Shown in pieces: positions 13,104 through 24,158 of a stretch of 64,000 nucleotides of DNA. The notes under the pieces were generated by a model, which had not been told where the DNA came from, ran no database searches, and saw only the letters and a list, made by a program, of their open reading frames with translations. How positions within the stretch are numbered: position 1 is the first letter of the stretch; each line of letters starts with the position of its first letter. The DNA lies in NCBI GenBank assembly GCA_036925085.1, contig JAUPFP010000128.1, forward strand, positions 62,001 to 126,000. The letters are read 5' to 3'. Position numbers and translations under genes: made by a program. The stretch comes from Brachycybe producta (lineage: Eukaryota; Arthropoda; Diplopoda; Playtdesmida; Andrognathidae).

Positions 13104-13288
13104 ACAAGCATCTGTAGCAGAATTTCTGTGGCTCTGCCCTTTTATGAGCGTCATCAATTTCTAATTGGTTTTTACTGGGTCTGATGTCACATGCCCCGCC
13201 CTTTTTATTTCTAATTGGTTGATATTTGGTCTGACGCTCATAAAAGGGCGGAGCCAAAGAAATTCTGAATCTGTCTACAGACGCCTGT
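13104..13288. mobile_element. MULE-type MITE, 185 bp
   Basis: Long terminal inverted repeats (ACAAGCATCTGTAG… and …CTACAGACGCCTGT) enclose a GC-box-like GGGCGGAGCC motif repeated inversely. Flanks are a perfect 9-bp duplication, CTTATTTTG. Nine-base duplications with long inverted repeats point to the Mutator superfamily. The unit 2 counterpart is at 19277-19461. Confidence 0.75.
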
Positions 13289-13546
13289 CTTATTTTGGGC
13301 GCCGCCATCTTGAAACTGGGGAATGACAAATTCTCCATAGAAAGCTGGGTTTACACGAGTCAGGTGAGTTGATCAACTCACTTGAACGTGAACGCAAACT
13401 GAAAGTCTTAAACTGGTACTTGATTCCATTCAGATGATCAGCTGACATGAATCATTGGGTCTAGTTTTTCATCTGGGACTCATTTTTTTAAACAATTCTA
13501 ACTGGGATGATGCCAAGAATTGGAGGCCGAGGCTAGCAGTATTGAC

Positions 13547-13752
13547 ACAGGCAATTAGAAAACGGGATAAACAGAAGTTGGATCCGCCCTTTTTATGACG
13601 AACGGCAACTTCTAATTGGTCTGTTGTGTGGTTCGACGTTGAAAAAGGCAGAGCATGTGACGTCAGACTACATTAACCAACCAATTAGAAGCTGCCTTCG
13701 TCATAAAAAGGGCGGAGCCAACTTCTGTTTATCCCATTTTCTAATTGCATGT
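13547..13752. mobile_element. MULE-type MITE, 206 bp, related family
   Basis: Terminal inverted repeats ACAGGCAATTAGAAAACGGG and its complement enclose a symmetrical interior, flanked by GTATTGACA on both sides. A related empty site (AGTATTGACATC) survives near 30000. The unit 2 counterpart lies at 19720-19925. Confidence 0.78.
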
Positions 13753-14212
13753 GTATTGACACCAATAAATAAAGTGTGGATGACACATTCCTAAATTGTT
13801 TCTCAGCCCCCCTTATTCAATAAGTCTTGTCATACCTTAGACTATTACTTTACTGGACTGGCAACTCCCTATCTTCTAAATGTTAAAGCGTTAACTGGAT
13901 GTTCGTAGGCAAAAGTGACGTAGCTCCGTCTAGTGGCATTATTTTTAAAGAAAATCGCGAGTGAAAAAGTCTGTTTTTTTGGTGTGGTTCGACGTTGATT
14001 GATGCGACGTCAGGTACATAACCAACCAATTAGAAGTTGCGTTCGTCATAGGCGTCGCGCACCCATGAGGTATCAGCAGGTCAAAGCGACCACGATCCAA
14101 GTTATCCCTCTGCTCCAAATAGGTTCGTACGTGTGCGAAGGAGCACATTACAGCAACATCAGTCAAAACATGTTGAGTTTAATATGATGTGTTCCATCTG
14201 GGACTATTTTTG

Positions 14213-14384
14213 GCTCTGCCCTTTTTATGACGACCGGCAACTTCTAATTGGTTGATTATGTAGTCTGACGTCACATGCTCCGCCCTTTTCAACGTCGAAC
14301 CACACAACAAACCAATTAGAAGTTCCCGGTCGTCATAAAAAGGGCGGAGCCAACTTGTGTTTGTCCCGATTTCTAAATGCCTGT
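14213..14384. mobile_element. MULE-type MITE, left end shortened
   Basis: The same palindromic family as 13547-13752 interrupts CTATTTTTGG, which is duplicated on both sides. The uninterrupted form GACTATTTTTGGGACC is present at about 22707. Confidence 0.7.
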
Positions 14385-14570
14385 CTATTTTTGGGACCAT
14401 TCTAACTTGGACGATGCCAAGGGTTGAAGGTACAAGCTAGCAGTAACGTGCAGTAGCGAAAAATAAAAAGATTAAACAAACAAAGCAGTTAAATTGTACA
14501 CGAAATGGATGCGAAACTAGAAAAAAGCATAAAAACTGACATGGCTTAGCAACTATTACTTAAAGAGACC

Positions 14571-14760
14571 ATTACCTCCAGAAATTTCTTTTCAAACTAT
14601 TGTCAAGACTTACCCAATGATTGCCAAAACGATTTTTAAATATTAAAATAAGTCAATAAAACCATAAAAAACTTAAAACTGAAGTGACTTTTCCTGAGTC
14701 ACCAAACGACGCCGTTTTAAATTTCCAAAAACGAAAGTCTCCCCACCTTAACTGAAAGAC
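14571..14760. repeat. Arm of a foldback element at the duplication boundary
   Basis: The sequence GAGACCATTACCTCCAGAAA and what follows match one arm of the palindromic element at 28590-29147 and, inverted, 26820-27080. The window itself begins inside the same arm. The tandem duplication junction (1 versus 14592) falls within this repeat, so the repeat may have mediated the duplication. Confidence 0.55.
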
Positions 14761-15385
14761 TAGCGAGGGCGTAAATAGGTAATATATTGGCCTAGTCCTC
14801 CCGGGCCAGATAGAATAAGTGACAAGCCAATCACTTAAGATACGAACAATAACTCGCTTCGTATCGAAAATTAAGCAGATTATATCCGGGCAAAAAAGGT
14901 CCGTCACAACATAGGACTTCAATTTTCTTCCTTCCTTTAAATTTTATTAATTTCTCTTTTAATTTGTTTTTGCCTCGTTTTTTTGCTTGTTCATTGATCT
15001 GTTATTTTAAATTTAATTTTTATATGTTAATTCATCTATTACCAGCTTCACGGGCCGTATTCGCCTTTTGCCAACTTACCTCCATAATAATGATAAGAAA
15101 AATAGGGATAGAAACTCGTGTGCATGAAATGGATACGACCTATACAAAAGCATAATAAGTGACATGGCACAAGTTTTTCACCATATTTGTACCAATGAAA
15201 TACAATTGATTGCCAGCTTTCAAACTTAAAAAGCTATTCAATTATAAACAATATATTCAAATGTCTTTTCTGTTCTTTTGTCACAGCCAAACAAGACAAA
15301 GAGATTTCAATATTCCGTGTGTCTGTATATGAATACCGAAAAATACTTCTTTTTAATGGACTTTACAATTATCAATAAAAAAAAA

Positions 15386-15449
15386 CACTTGTCTTTGTCA
15401 ATCATCCTCACCTAATCACGCAACCAGATGTTAAATTATTCGTATATAA
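15386..15449 (+). promoter_or_regulatory. Promoter of array gene 2
   Basis: Nearly identical to 760-823: the CACTTGTCTTTGTCAATCAT block, then TATATAA at 15443-15449, 121 bp before the start codon. Confidence 0.7.
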
Positions 15450-15569
15450 TAAGCCTATCATTCCGAATTATTAACCCACACTTAAGTCATTGAGTTTTCT
15501 CTCAACTGTTTCTATATCACTAAAAATTGTTTAAAGATTTATTATTTTCAGAAATAATATCAACTTATT

Positions 15570-17711
15570 ATGGCTAGTTTCAAAGTATTTTTAATAATTA
15601 GTCTCATACTATTGGTGCTCACAGATGAAGCGGCTAGTGATAGTAAGTATATTCATTTAAATCTATTATAAAAGGTGATGTTTTCCATGTGCACCCTTTT
15701 TCTAGTCTAATTCGGATCATTTTTTCATGCTGAATGTATATATATACAATGGAAATCAGTAGATTTATATTTTTTAACAACACAGAACCGCGAGGGAAGT
15801 GGGAAAAGGTTAACACGGAAATTGAATGGGGACAGGAACATTTTTTTGCGTTAAAATAATTTATGAACAGCTGTGTTTTTTCTTTCCAAATCTGATTATT
15901 CTGTCTTTCAGATAACAAAATTAAGAAAAATATGAATGCGTTTTTTCCAAACTAGAAGGGTAGTTTGATCAATTATTGGTATTTTCATGTTGACATTCTT
16001 TAAAAATAAGCTTTTCACGCGAGTCTGAAAATAATCCAACTTTTTAAGAAGAGGATACATTTTTAATTTTCGTCTATAAACGTTTATTTTGTAAGATATC
16101 AACATGAAAATATCATTAATTGATCGAACTACCCTTCTAATTCGAAGACACATTCAAATTTCTTTTAATTTTGCGCCTGAAAGAGTGTTTCAAATCAGCT
16201 TTCCATAATTCACCTTAACGCAAAAAAATATTCTGGTAACTTAATATTTCCTATTAAACTATTTCCACAGTATTTTAAAACTTTATGGCGGTTCTGTGTT
16301 GGACAAATCTATTAATTTCTATTGTATTTTCACAAATGAAGAAAAAACAAGGGATTCAAGGAACCCTATAGACCTCCATTTCTTTAATATATGCTTTCAT
16401 ATATCAAATAACCAACTTTTTTTCATTGTGCGCATGTGTACGCACATGTACACACGTGTGCGCATGTGTACGCACATGTACACACGTGTGCGCATGTGTA
16501 CGCACATGTACACACGTGTGCGCATGTGTACGCACATGTACACACGTGTGCGCATGTGTACGCACATGTACACACGTGTGCGCATGTGTACGCACATGTA
16601 CACACGTGTGCGCATGTGTACGCACATGTACACACGTGTGCGCATGTGTACGCACATGTACACACGTGTGCGCATGTGTACGCACATGTACACACGTGTG
16701 CGCATGTGTACGCACATGTACACACGTGTGCGCATGTGTACGCACATGTACACACATGTATGTACTCATGTACATGACATAGTTACATGTGATGCGCATG
16801 CGTCATTCATTTGTAATAATATGGGTTTAAAATGAAAATACGTCACATGTATTCTAATATACAAAAATAATAACAGAACATAGAAAGGAACACCCCTCCT
16901 AAATAATAGAAAAGTCCCCCCTTTCGAATGCTACAACTGGAAAGAGGAAGAATCTCGATTTTTTGAAAAAAAAATTACGTTTTTAAAAAATCGAAATTTT
17001 ATATATCGAATCGCTCTAAAATTCCAATTTTTTTCCAGTTTCATCGTCAGAATGTTTACATCATTTTAAGTCTGATGACATTTTATTGTAGGTGGCCCCG
17101 TTTTCGAGTTGTTTGACCCACTAAAAATTATGACCAAAAACTCAAAATTTGTTTCTAAAAAATTCATAAAAAAATAACCCCTGGGTAAAATTTTCTAATT
17201 TTTTGTCAGGAGCTTCATATTGACCCACGGAATCAAATAAAAAATACTGCATGTCTTTATCTCATTCCGTTCTTGAGTTGTTCGAGGAACTAAATCGGGT
17301 TCCGGACACACACACACACATACACACACACATACATACATACACACACACAGCCACACAGACATCCTTTTTTTCCCCTTTTCTTGCATGATCCTATATA
17401 CCTCCATTGCTCTTTAGAGCAATGGAGGTCAAAAACAAAAATTACCTTTCTAGTCTGAAAAAGTTAAGAGAAAAATACATTTCATAAAAAACAATTAAAA
17501 ACGTAATCTCATTCGTTTACCTGGGAAATCTTTAACAAGAAAATATCAATGACTAGTTCTCGTTTGTCAATTCATAGAATGCACGGATGCTGGACTACAG
17601 CGGACCAATTACTGTACCGATTCTTGTACAAGAACACTTATAGATGTAATACTTGGTTTTACATATGGATGCCAAGACGGACCAGATCAAGATGAATGCT
17701 CTTGTCATTAA
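15570..17711 (+). CDS. Array gene 2: secreted CS-alpha-beta peptide, two exons
   Basis: Exon 1 (15570-15642) encodes a leader identical to gene 1 except Ala for Ser at residue 2. Exon 2 (17578-17711) completes a 68-residue precursor with the same cysteine spacing (10, 3, 14, 8, 1) ending CSCH. Against gene 1, exon 2 differs at about 15 of 134 bases, nearly all changing an amino acid. The 3' untranslated region differs at about 2 percent, so the mature peptide has evolved much faster than its surroundings. The intron holds the shared foldback plus a separate 1.1-kb insert with a minisatellite. The role is presumably like gene 1, with altered surface residues. Confidence 0.86.
15718..16345. repeat. 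Intronic foldback of gene 2
   Basis: This is the counterpart of the gene 1 foldback. Arms carrying GAAGGGTAGTTTGATCAAT and GATCGAACTACCCTTCT are centred near 16035, and outer arms carry CACAGAACCGC and GCGGTTCTGTGTTGG. Confidence 0.72.
16371..17430. mobile_element. Insert in gene 2 intron with short inverted ends and terminal hairpin
   Basis: The segment is absent from the otherwise matching intron of gene 1. Its ends are GACCTCCATT and AATGGAGGTC (10-bp inverted repeat). The right end is a near-perfect 13-bp-stem hairpin (CCTCCATTGCTCT / AGAGCAATGGAGG, 17401-17428). Contents are the 30-bp minisatellite, an AT-rich part and a (CA)n tract at 17306-17355. A hairpin close to the 3' end recalls Helitrons, but the expected CTRR terminus and TC start were not seen. 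The class is unresolved. Confidence 0.5.
16427..16765. repeat. 30-bp minisatellite, strictly alternating purine-pyrimidine (Z-DNA-prone)
   Basis: About 11 copies of a 30-bp unit containing GTGCGCATGTGTACGC are essentially identical. All 339 bases alternate pyrimidine and purine without a break, mostly as CA/TG and CG steps, the pattern most favourable to left-handed Z-DNA. The unit also contains palindromes (ACACGTGT, TGCGCA, ACATGT). The lack of stops gives meaningless long ORFs in several frames; no gene is inferred. Confidence 0.95.
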
Positions 17712-17919
17712 TTTTTCAAATATATGTCCATTTTATTGAAATAAAATTTAATGTTATTCAAAGTCGTTGACTAATTTAGTACGCAATAAAGTGGAACGCT
17801 TTGAATTATTTGGAAATATGCTGTAAATTTTACATTTATTATCCAGTTTCCATGCAGACCGGTTTAAACACCACAAAACTCCTTTCTTGATATTTTATTT
17901 ACAGAAGCGAGTAGCCTAA

Positions 17920-18180
17920 CACCCCGGTGGCTGAATGAAAATAACCTCCACTTGTGGTGCTGGGTGGGGGTCCCGGGTTCGAATATTGGTTGGGGAACGG
18001 CTGTTGTGTTGTCTTTCATAATTTCTCCGTCATAGCGGAGTTGCCATCAGGTAGGGCAGCCGGTCGTAAAAGACATTTCGCCAAATCAGAGTCGCATCTT
18101 TCATCATTCATCATCATCATCATCAATTTAACCGACCCCTCTCCGTGCAGGACATGAACCAGGAAAACAAGCAGCAGAAA
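17920..18180 (+). mobile_element. tRNA-derived SINE, copy in unit 2
   Basis: This is the orthologous counterpart of 11723-11990, starting 209 bp after the stop of gene 2, with the same A box, B box (GGTTCGAATATTGG), body and a shorter (CAT)n run. Confidence 0.75.
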
Positions 18181-19276
18181 ATACATGCGCAACCATAACT
18201 ACATGTTTGGACAGCTTCACACGGACTACTTCTTGTTACTGTGACATACCGCCACTTAGTGGTTGACACTGCTTGCTTCACATGAACCACCACTGAAAAC
18301 AATGCAATGTTGTATTGCATTCCACTGGTATGACCTTGATCACCAATGACAAACAGGCAGTGTTTGCCACTTGTGGTTCGACTCGAGTCTGTGGTGCACA
18401 AATAACAGTGCTGGTGGCTCGTGTGAACACCCCCTTTGCAATCAATGGTCCAAGCAATGTTTAGCCATTTTATGGGGCGACACAACCTGTCCTCGGCATT
18501 TATTATGCATATTGTATTGAATACAATATGATACTTCTAATATTTAAAAAATTTCTCTGCGACGTTGCACCGATTATTGAACGCCACGGGGTCCACGCCG
18601 ACGCCGATTTCATTTGGCCATCGACTTCTACCTATACATTACACCCAATAAACCTTAATGGCCGCCTTTACCTAGCCTTCTTCGTGTATGTATAATAAAT
18701 AAGGCAATAAAATGCTAGATTGAGGCTAAATGAGTCCCCATCGAAAGAATTTCCATTTGTGTTCATACCTAAAATGTAATTTCTTACCTGAAATAACCAA
18801 AAACCAATAAAGAGACCGAAAAGAACTCACTTAAAAAAGTAAACTTAAACGAACTTCACAGAAACGAGACACACGTTGCTATTAGCCTCTCTCTTTCTCT
18901 CTTACATAACTTATGTCTTTGGCCTAAAAAGAACTAAAAACTTGTCCGCCATTAAAAAGTTCTTCTCAAACGTCGAAAATTTCAGATGAATACAGTTCAA
19001 TACACCGGTTGCATGAGAAATTGCACAAAAAAAACGCATAATGTACGTAAAATATAACACAAAATGAAACCAGTACATTCAAACACTGCACAACAGCAAC
19101 AAACAATGGCGGACACAGATGTGCGCGCCATCTAGTGACTAGAGTTGGTCAAGGCCGTGACACAGAATAAAATGTTCAAGAGAAAGGAAACTTGATCATT
19201 TTTGTGGCAAGAGTTTCCTCTGCGCATGTGCGGCGGCGGCACCACAGAATTTATTTGAAGTTTCTCTCTTATTTTG

Positions 19277-19461
19277 ACAAGCATCTGTAGCAGAATTTCT
19301 GTGGCTCTGCCCTTTTATGAGCGTCATCAATTTCTAATTGGTTTTTACTGGGTCTGATGTAACATGCCCCGCCCTTTTTATTTCTAATTGGTTGATATTT
19401 GGTCTGACGCTCATAAAAGGGCGGAGCCAAAGAAATTCTGAATCTGTCTATAGACGCCTGT
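19277..19461. mobile_element. MULE-type MITE (unit 2 counterpart of 13104-13288)
   Basis: It has the same ends and the same flanking CTTATTTTG duplication as the unit 1 copy, so it inserted before the unit duplicated. Confidence 0.72.
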
Positions 19462-19719
19462 CTTATTTTGGGCGCCGCCATCTTGAAACTGGGGAATGAC
19501 AAATTCTCCATAGAAAGCTGGGTTTACACGAGTCAGGTGAGTTGATCAACTCACTGTTACGTGAACGCAAACTGAAAGTCTTAAACTGGTACTTGATTCC
19601 ATTCAGATGATCAGCTGACATGAATCATTGGGTCTAGTTTTTCATCTGGGACTCATTTTTTTAAACAATTCTAACTGGGATGATGCCAAGAATTGGAGGT
19701 CGAGGCTAGCAGTATTGAC

Positions 19720-19925
19720 ACAGGCAATTAGAAAACGGGATAAATAGAAGTTGTATCCGCCCTTTTTATGACGAACGGCAACTTCTAATTGGTCTGTTGT
19801 GTGGTTCGACGTTGAAAAAGGCAGAGCATGTGACGTCAGACTACATTAACCAACCAATTAGAAGCTGCCTTCGTCATAAAAAGGGCGGAGCCAACTTCTG
19901 TTTATCCCATTTTCTAATTGCCTGT
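19720..19925. mobile_element. MULE-type MITE (unit 2 counterpart of 13547-13752)
   Basis: The ends ACAGGCAATTAG and CTAATTGCCTGT are perfect complements. GTATTGAC flanks both sides. It is shared with unit 1. Confidence 0.75.
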
Positions 19926-20069
19926 GTATTGACACCAATAAATAAAGTGTGGATGACGTCACAAGGTTCATCTTATGGCGAGATAACTATAGAAATTGTG
20001 TTTTTCACTTCACAAACTGGAATCTGAAAAAGTGTTGTCTACTTATTCAATAAGTCTTGTTGTACCTTA

Positions 20070-20338
20070 GGCCGGGCGCAAATTAGGGAACCAAACGAGC
20101 GAGCAACCAGCGACCGAATTATGATCACATGACAAGAAAGTAGTTGCTGGCACACAATGGTTGCTTGTTCCCTCTGCTCACTATACTGAGCAGAAGCAAC
20201 ATCCACCTGCTACTGTTGCAAGCTACCATTTTGGTGCCTGCAACTGCAGTGGTGGCGCTAGTGTAGCATCACCAGCAACAGTATCTGGGGACTGTTGCTG
20301 GTTACAAGCTCATTTTGTTGCCTAATTTGCTACGGGCC
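20070..20338. mobile_element. Harbinger-type MITE, 269 bp, TTA duplication
   Basis: It begins GGCCGGGCGCAAATTAGG and ends CCTAATTTGCTACGGGCC, flanked by TTA on both sides. Unit 1 retains the empty site (ACCTTAGACTATTAC near 13845), so this insertion postdates the duplication of units 1 and 2. A degraded relative lies near 46680-46893. Confidence 0.8.
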
Positions 20339-20604
20339 TTAGACTATTACTTTACTGGACTGGCAACTCCCTATCTTCTAAATGTTAAAGCGTTAACTGG
20401 ATGTTCGTAGGCAAAAGTGACATAGCTCCGTCTAGTGGCATTATTTTTAAAGAAAATCGCGAGTGAAAAAGTCTGTTTTTTTGTGTGGTTCGACGTTGAT
20501 TGATGCGACGTCAGGTACATAACCAACCAATTAGAAGTTGCGTTCGTCATAAAAAGGGTGGAGCCAACTTTTGTTCGTCCCACCCGATTTCTAATTGCCT
20601 GTAT

Positions 20605-20641
20605 CATAGCCTCCTATAGATAGTATCTATAGGAGGCTATG
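20605..20641. repeat. Perfect 18-bp-arm palindrome
   Basis: Arms CATAGCCTCCTATAGATA and their exact complement are separated by a single G. It lies at the end of the homology between units 1 and 2. It could form a cruciform or, if transcribed, a very stable hairpin. Confidence 0.9.
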
Positions 20642-20679
20642 CCTGTGTAGTTCTTCATCGGCCATACTTTTTATACTAA

Positions 20680-21560
20680 TACAGTGCGTTTCATATATAT
20701 ATAGACGCACCCCAAAAATTGGTTGTATCTGGAGTTAAACTTGATGGATTCTCCTGAAATTTTCACCATAAACAGGTCATCTTTTATTACAAACTTTCTG
20801 CTAGGCAGAAATTTTTTTCTTAAAAAGGTAAAAATTAAAAAAATTAAAAACTGGAAAATCACCGTTTCATAATTATAGACGCACTAATGAACTTTTCACT
20901 TTTATTAATTATTGTGACACAATAACATTCGGAACACAACTGTAACATTAAAATTTATAAGGTATATGACTGTCCTGATGTTTTAGAACTTACAACATTC
21001 TTTTCTACATACTTTAAACTACATTTATAAACACATTTACAGAAATTCCGCCACGAAGCAGCTAAAATGGCACTTTTCAGCTGTGATATTGTAGCATAAT
21101 CATGGCAATCAGTTTAATAATCATGTATGATGATGTCCCAAGAGTTTTCTACAAGATTTAAATCCGGGGGACACGCCAGCCATTCGAGAGTGGTGATATT
21201 TTGGTTCCGTAACCATTCCTTCATTAGGTTATTGGAGGGAACTGAGGAATTTTCTTGCTGGAATACTAAGCTAATGCTATGGAATCGATGTTTTATGGCA
21301 GTACATACTCTCGTAACATTGTCTGATAATCACTGATATTTGTTTTAGTTGAAATAAAGGCCGAGCCTGCTTTTAAAAAACTAAGCTGCTCGTTCCAAAG
21401 ACACTAAATGTTCTCAATTTTATTAGGCTCCCCCACTGCCGAAATTTGGTTTAGAAAAACATTGTGGTTGTTTCGTAACATCCTTCCAATATAAAGAAAA
21501 GAATAAAAACCATCAGAATCATCGAGGTTGAATTTTTTCGGCTCGTGGTGGGAGCCTGAC
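20680..21560 (-). mobile_element. Tc1/mariner transposon remnant
   Basis: On the minus strand the sequence translates to recognisable Tc1 transposase pieces in the right order. First comes a KKFNLDDSDGF segment near 21530, around the second catalytic Asp region. Then, at about 21250-21130, come QQENSSVPSNNLMKEW and LACPPDLNLVENSWDII; the Glu of LVENSW corresponds to the third catalytic residue. The N-terminal DNA-binding part is missing and the frame is interrupted, so it is a dead fragment. The outer sequence TAGACGCAC… is shared with a 3'-end fragment near 35330-35420. Confidence 0.75.
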
Positions 21561-21690
21561 AATATGCGAAGTGTTTAGCACCTTTGGAATGCGGAGCTTC
21601 GCCTTTATTTCAACTAAAACAAATCAGTGATTATCAGACAATGTTATGAGGGTATCTTACTGCCATAAAATATCGATACCATAACATAAT
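21278..21690. repeat. Inverted repeat embedded in the Tc1 remnant
   Basis: About 80 bp at 21278-21360 (including CATTGTCTGATAATCACTGA) recurs in reverse complement at about 21600-21690. The arms enclose part of the Tc1 coding remnant, suggesting a local inverted duplication or a second broken copy joined head to head. Confidence 0.7.
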
Positions 21691-21894
21691 ATTCTTGTTG
21701 TGGCGGCAGATCGTCCATCGTGTCTGGCGGGAGACTCCAGGGAGTCGATGTGGACCCACGTTACCGTGCGGAGGACTGCTATGGGTATGATCCCATCCCC
21801 GTTTTGAAGTCTGGTGTCCGGGTAAGTTCGTTTAAGTTCTTTCGGATGGTACAAACGTACCCGAGGTATTGTAACAGACCAGTCAGGTCATTAC

Positions 21895-22040
21895 AATTGT
21901 TTGTACACATTTAAAAGTACTCATAAACTGCAATGAACCATAAACACCTCGACACTTTCTGATGCAAAAAGCACAAAAAGAGAAAAGAGATTCTCAAAGA
22001 TGAAGCTGATACATGCAAAATAATTTCTAAATTTTGTGAG
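21895..22040. repeat. Dispersed repeat shared with 35760-35920
   Basis: Both places share AAAAGTACTCATAAA, TGCAAT and CCATAAACACCTCGAC in the same order. The family was not identified. Confidence 0.6.
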
Positions 22041-22099
22041 ATTTCGCTCTTCCATATATCATATATTTTGATACACAGGTTGCAACCTCAGGTAGGGGG

Positions 22100-22660
22100 T
22101 TGATCTTTTACTCACATACACACGACTCTGCGACAACACCGGATGTCCACCATTCGTTGACTTTGTACCTTCCTCCCTCGCATGCATTGGTTACCATATG
22201 AGGAGGAAGGTTGGAGTGGCAGGGTATGGTGAATGGCAGCGGATGACCGATGACTCCCTGAAGAAGATGAAGTTTCCTCAGAGAGGTGGTAACCACCATC
22301 TCTGGGATCGTATCATCGCCATTTTGGGGTTTGTTTAAATCCTCGCCCTATGGTGTCTCCAATTGTCCGAAAGAAATTAAAGACACATAAAGACCACATA
22401 GTTTCACGATAAAACTCTTTATTCATCTTTGGGGAGAAACATAAAGAGTCCAAAGATAAACGGTTGCATTAATGAAGTGTCCACAGGCCCATTGTTTGTA
22501 AGGATAAAATCAACAGAATGGACATTAAGGAAAACGCGGTGCTTTTATAGGCTCGGACCTGTGCGCACCCATGAGGTATCAGCAGGTCAAAGCGACCACG
22601 ATCCAAGTTATCCCTCTGCTCCAAATAGGTTCGTACGTGCGGGAAGGAGCACATTACAGC
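22100..22660 (-). mobile_element. LTR fragment, minus strand
   Basis: The segment shares the layout of the solo LTR at 30191-30863 (TTTATTCAT following an AACGCTTT-like stretch, then a TATAGGCTCGGACCTGTGC stretch). Its last part (GCGCACCCATGAGGTATCAG) is also present at 14056-14150. The ends are not clear and no target duplication was found; the fragment is old or incomplete. Confidence 0.45.
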
Positions 22661-23254
22661 AACATCAGTCAAAACATGTTGAATTTAATATGGTGTGTTC
22701 CGTCTGAGACTATTTTTGGGACCATTCTAACCTGGACGACGCCAAGGGTTGAAGGTGCAGGCTAGCAGTAACGTGCGGTAGTGAAAAATAAAAAGATTAA
22801 ACAAACAAAGCAGTTAAACTGTACACGAAATGGATGCAACCCTTGTACATAAGCATAAAAACTGACGTGTCTTATAGCAACTATTAATTAAATATGCACA
22901 AATGAAATACAATTGATTGCCAACTGTCAAACTGTTAATACAGATGTACTGTACACAAAAAAATACTTTTTGAAATTATATATATTCAATTGTCTTTGCT
23001 GTTTGTTTTTTATGTCATAGGTAAAAAAGACAAAGATATTTCAATATTCTGTGTGCGTGTCTGTATATGAATACTAAAAGCCCTTCTTTTCAATGGTCTT
23101 TATAATAAAAAAAACACTCGTCTTTGTCAATCATCCTCACCTAATAATGCAAACCATATGCTAAATTATTATTCGTTTATATCTTTGCCAATTTTTAACC
23201 CGCACGTAAATCATTAATAATTAGTTTTCTCTCAACTGTTCAAAGTATATTTAA

Positions 23255-24158
23255 GAGCCTAGATCCACGTCCATCTTGTTGTTTTGAACAGACGACAACG
23301 TGACAAATGAGTGTTCTTATATGGTGTTACTAAAACAGCAAAAAATCGCCTCACAATCGCTCAATTAAAATACAGTAAAGCGCAAAATGCAATAAAAAGT
23401 ATTGTTCTTCACCTGCTCGATTTATATAATTTTTGAAAAGGTCCTTCTATTTTTAAATAAGGTTCAAAGTCGTTCTGTTTCTTAACCCCATGTTAAACCC
23501 CATTGGCCCCAAAACCGTCCCACAAACATTTGAAAAACTCTCGTTAAAAACGATTTAGAACAATAACAAAATAATTAGCACAAACATTCATGTATTGGCT
23601 TCACGATGTTTCCTTTTTATAGATGTTGAAAAGGTCCTTCTATTTTTTAATAACGTTTAAAATCGTACGTTTTTTAACTCCATGTTAAGTCCCATAGGAC
23701 TAAAACACCGTCCAATAAAAGTTAAGAGAACTCTCATTAAAAATGATTTAGAGCAATCAGAAAAATTAGCACGTATTTACACGTGTTTATTGCCTTCAGG
23801 ATTATTCCTTTTTCTAAATTTTAAAAGGGCTTTCTATTTTTAAATAACATTTAAAATCTTACGTTTTTTTAACTCCATGTTAAGTCCCATAGGAGCAAAA
23901 AACCGTCACCCAAACATTTGAAGAACTCCCATTAAAACGACTTGTGAACAATCACACAAAAATTAGCACGTGCATTAATCTATTGGCTTCACCATGTTTT
24001 CTTTTTATAAGATTAGAACGCGAAATTATTTTTCTATTAATTATTATGTGACTTCGAACCGGGAGAAAAAACGTTAAAAAACCGTTTTTCAATCAACAAC
24101 GATCGGAGAAATCGCCTACATTCGGAGAAATTTTGAAATAAACGCTATATCTAGGCTC
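23255..24158. mobile_element. piggyBac-type MITE with TTAA target duplication, in the leader region of array gene 3
   Basis: The ends are GAGCCTAGAT and ATCTAGGCTC, flanked by TTAA on both sides. Genes 1, 2, 4 and 6 show the uninterrupted TTTAAKAATTAG site. The interior contains three tandem copies of a unit of roughly 190 bp (about 23400-23990), each with CCATGTTAA-like and TTAGCAC motifs. No transposase is encoded. A related inverted piece lies in the next intron at about 24745-25070. Confidence 0.8.

Noticed and set aside
16427-16765. CRISPR-like array of regular 30-bp repeats
   Set aside because: Units are contiguous with no unique spacers, and the setting is a eukaryotic intron.
16296-16835. 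Long overlapping ORFs rich in Cys, His and Arg, resembling metallothionein-like repeats
   Set aside because: They arise in several frames and on both strands from the stop-free 30-bp minisatellite; a real gene would not be open in all of them.
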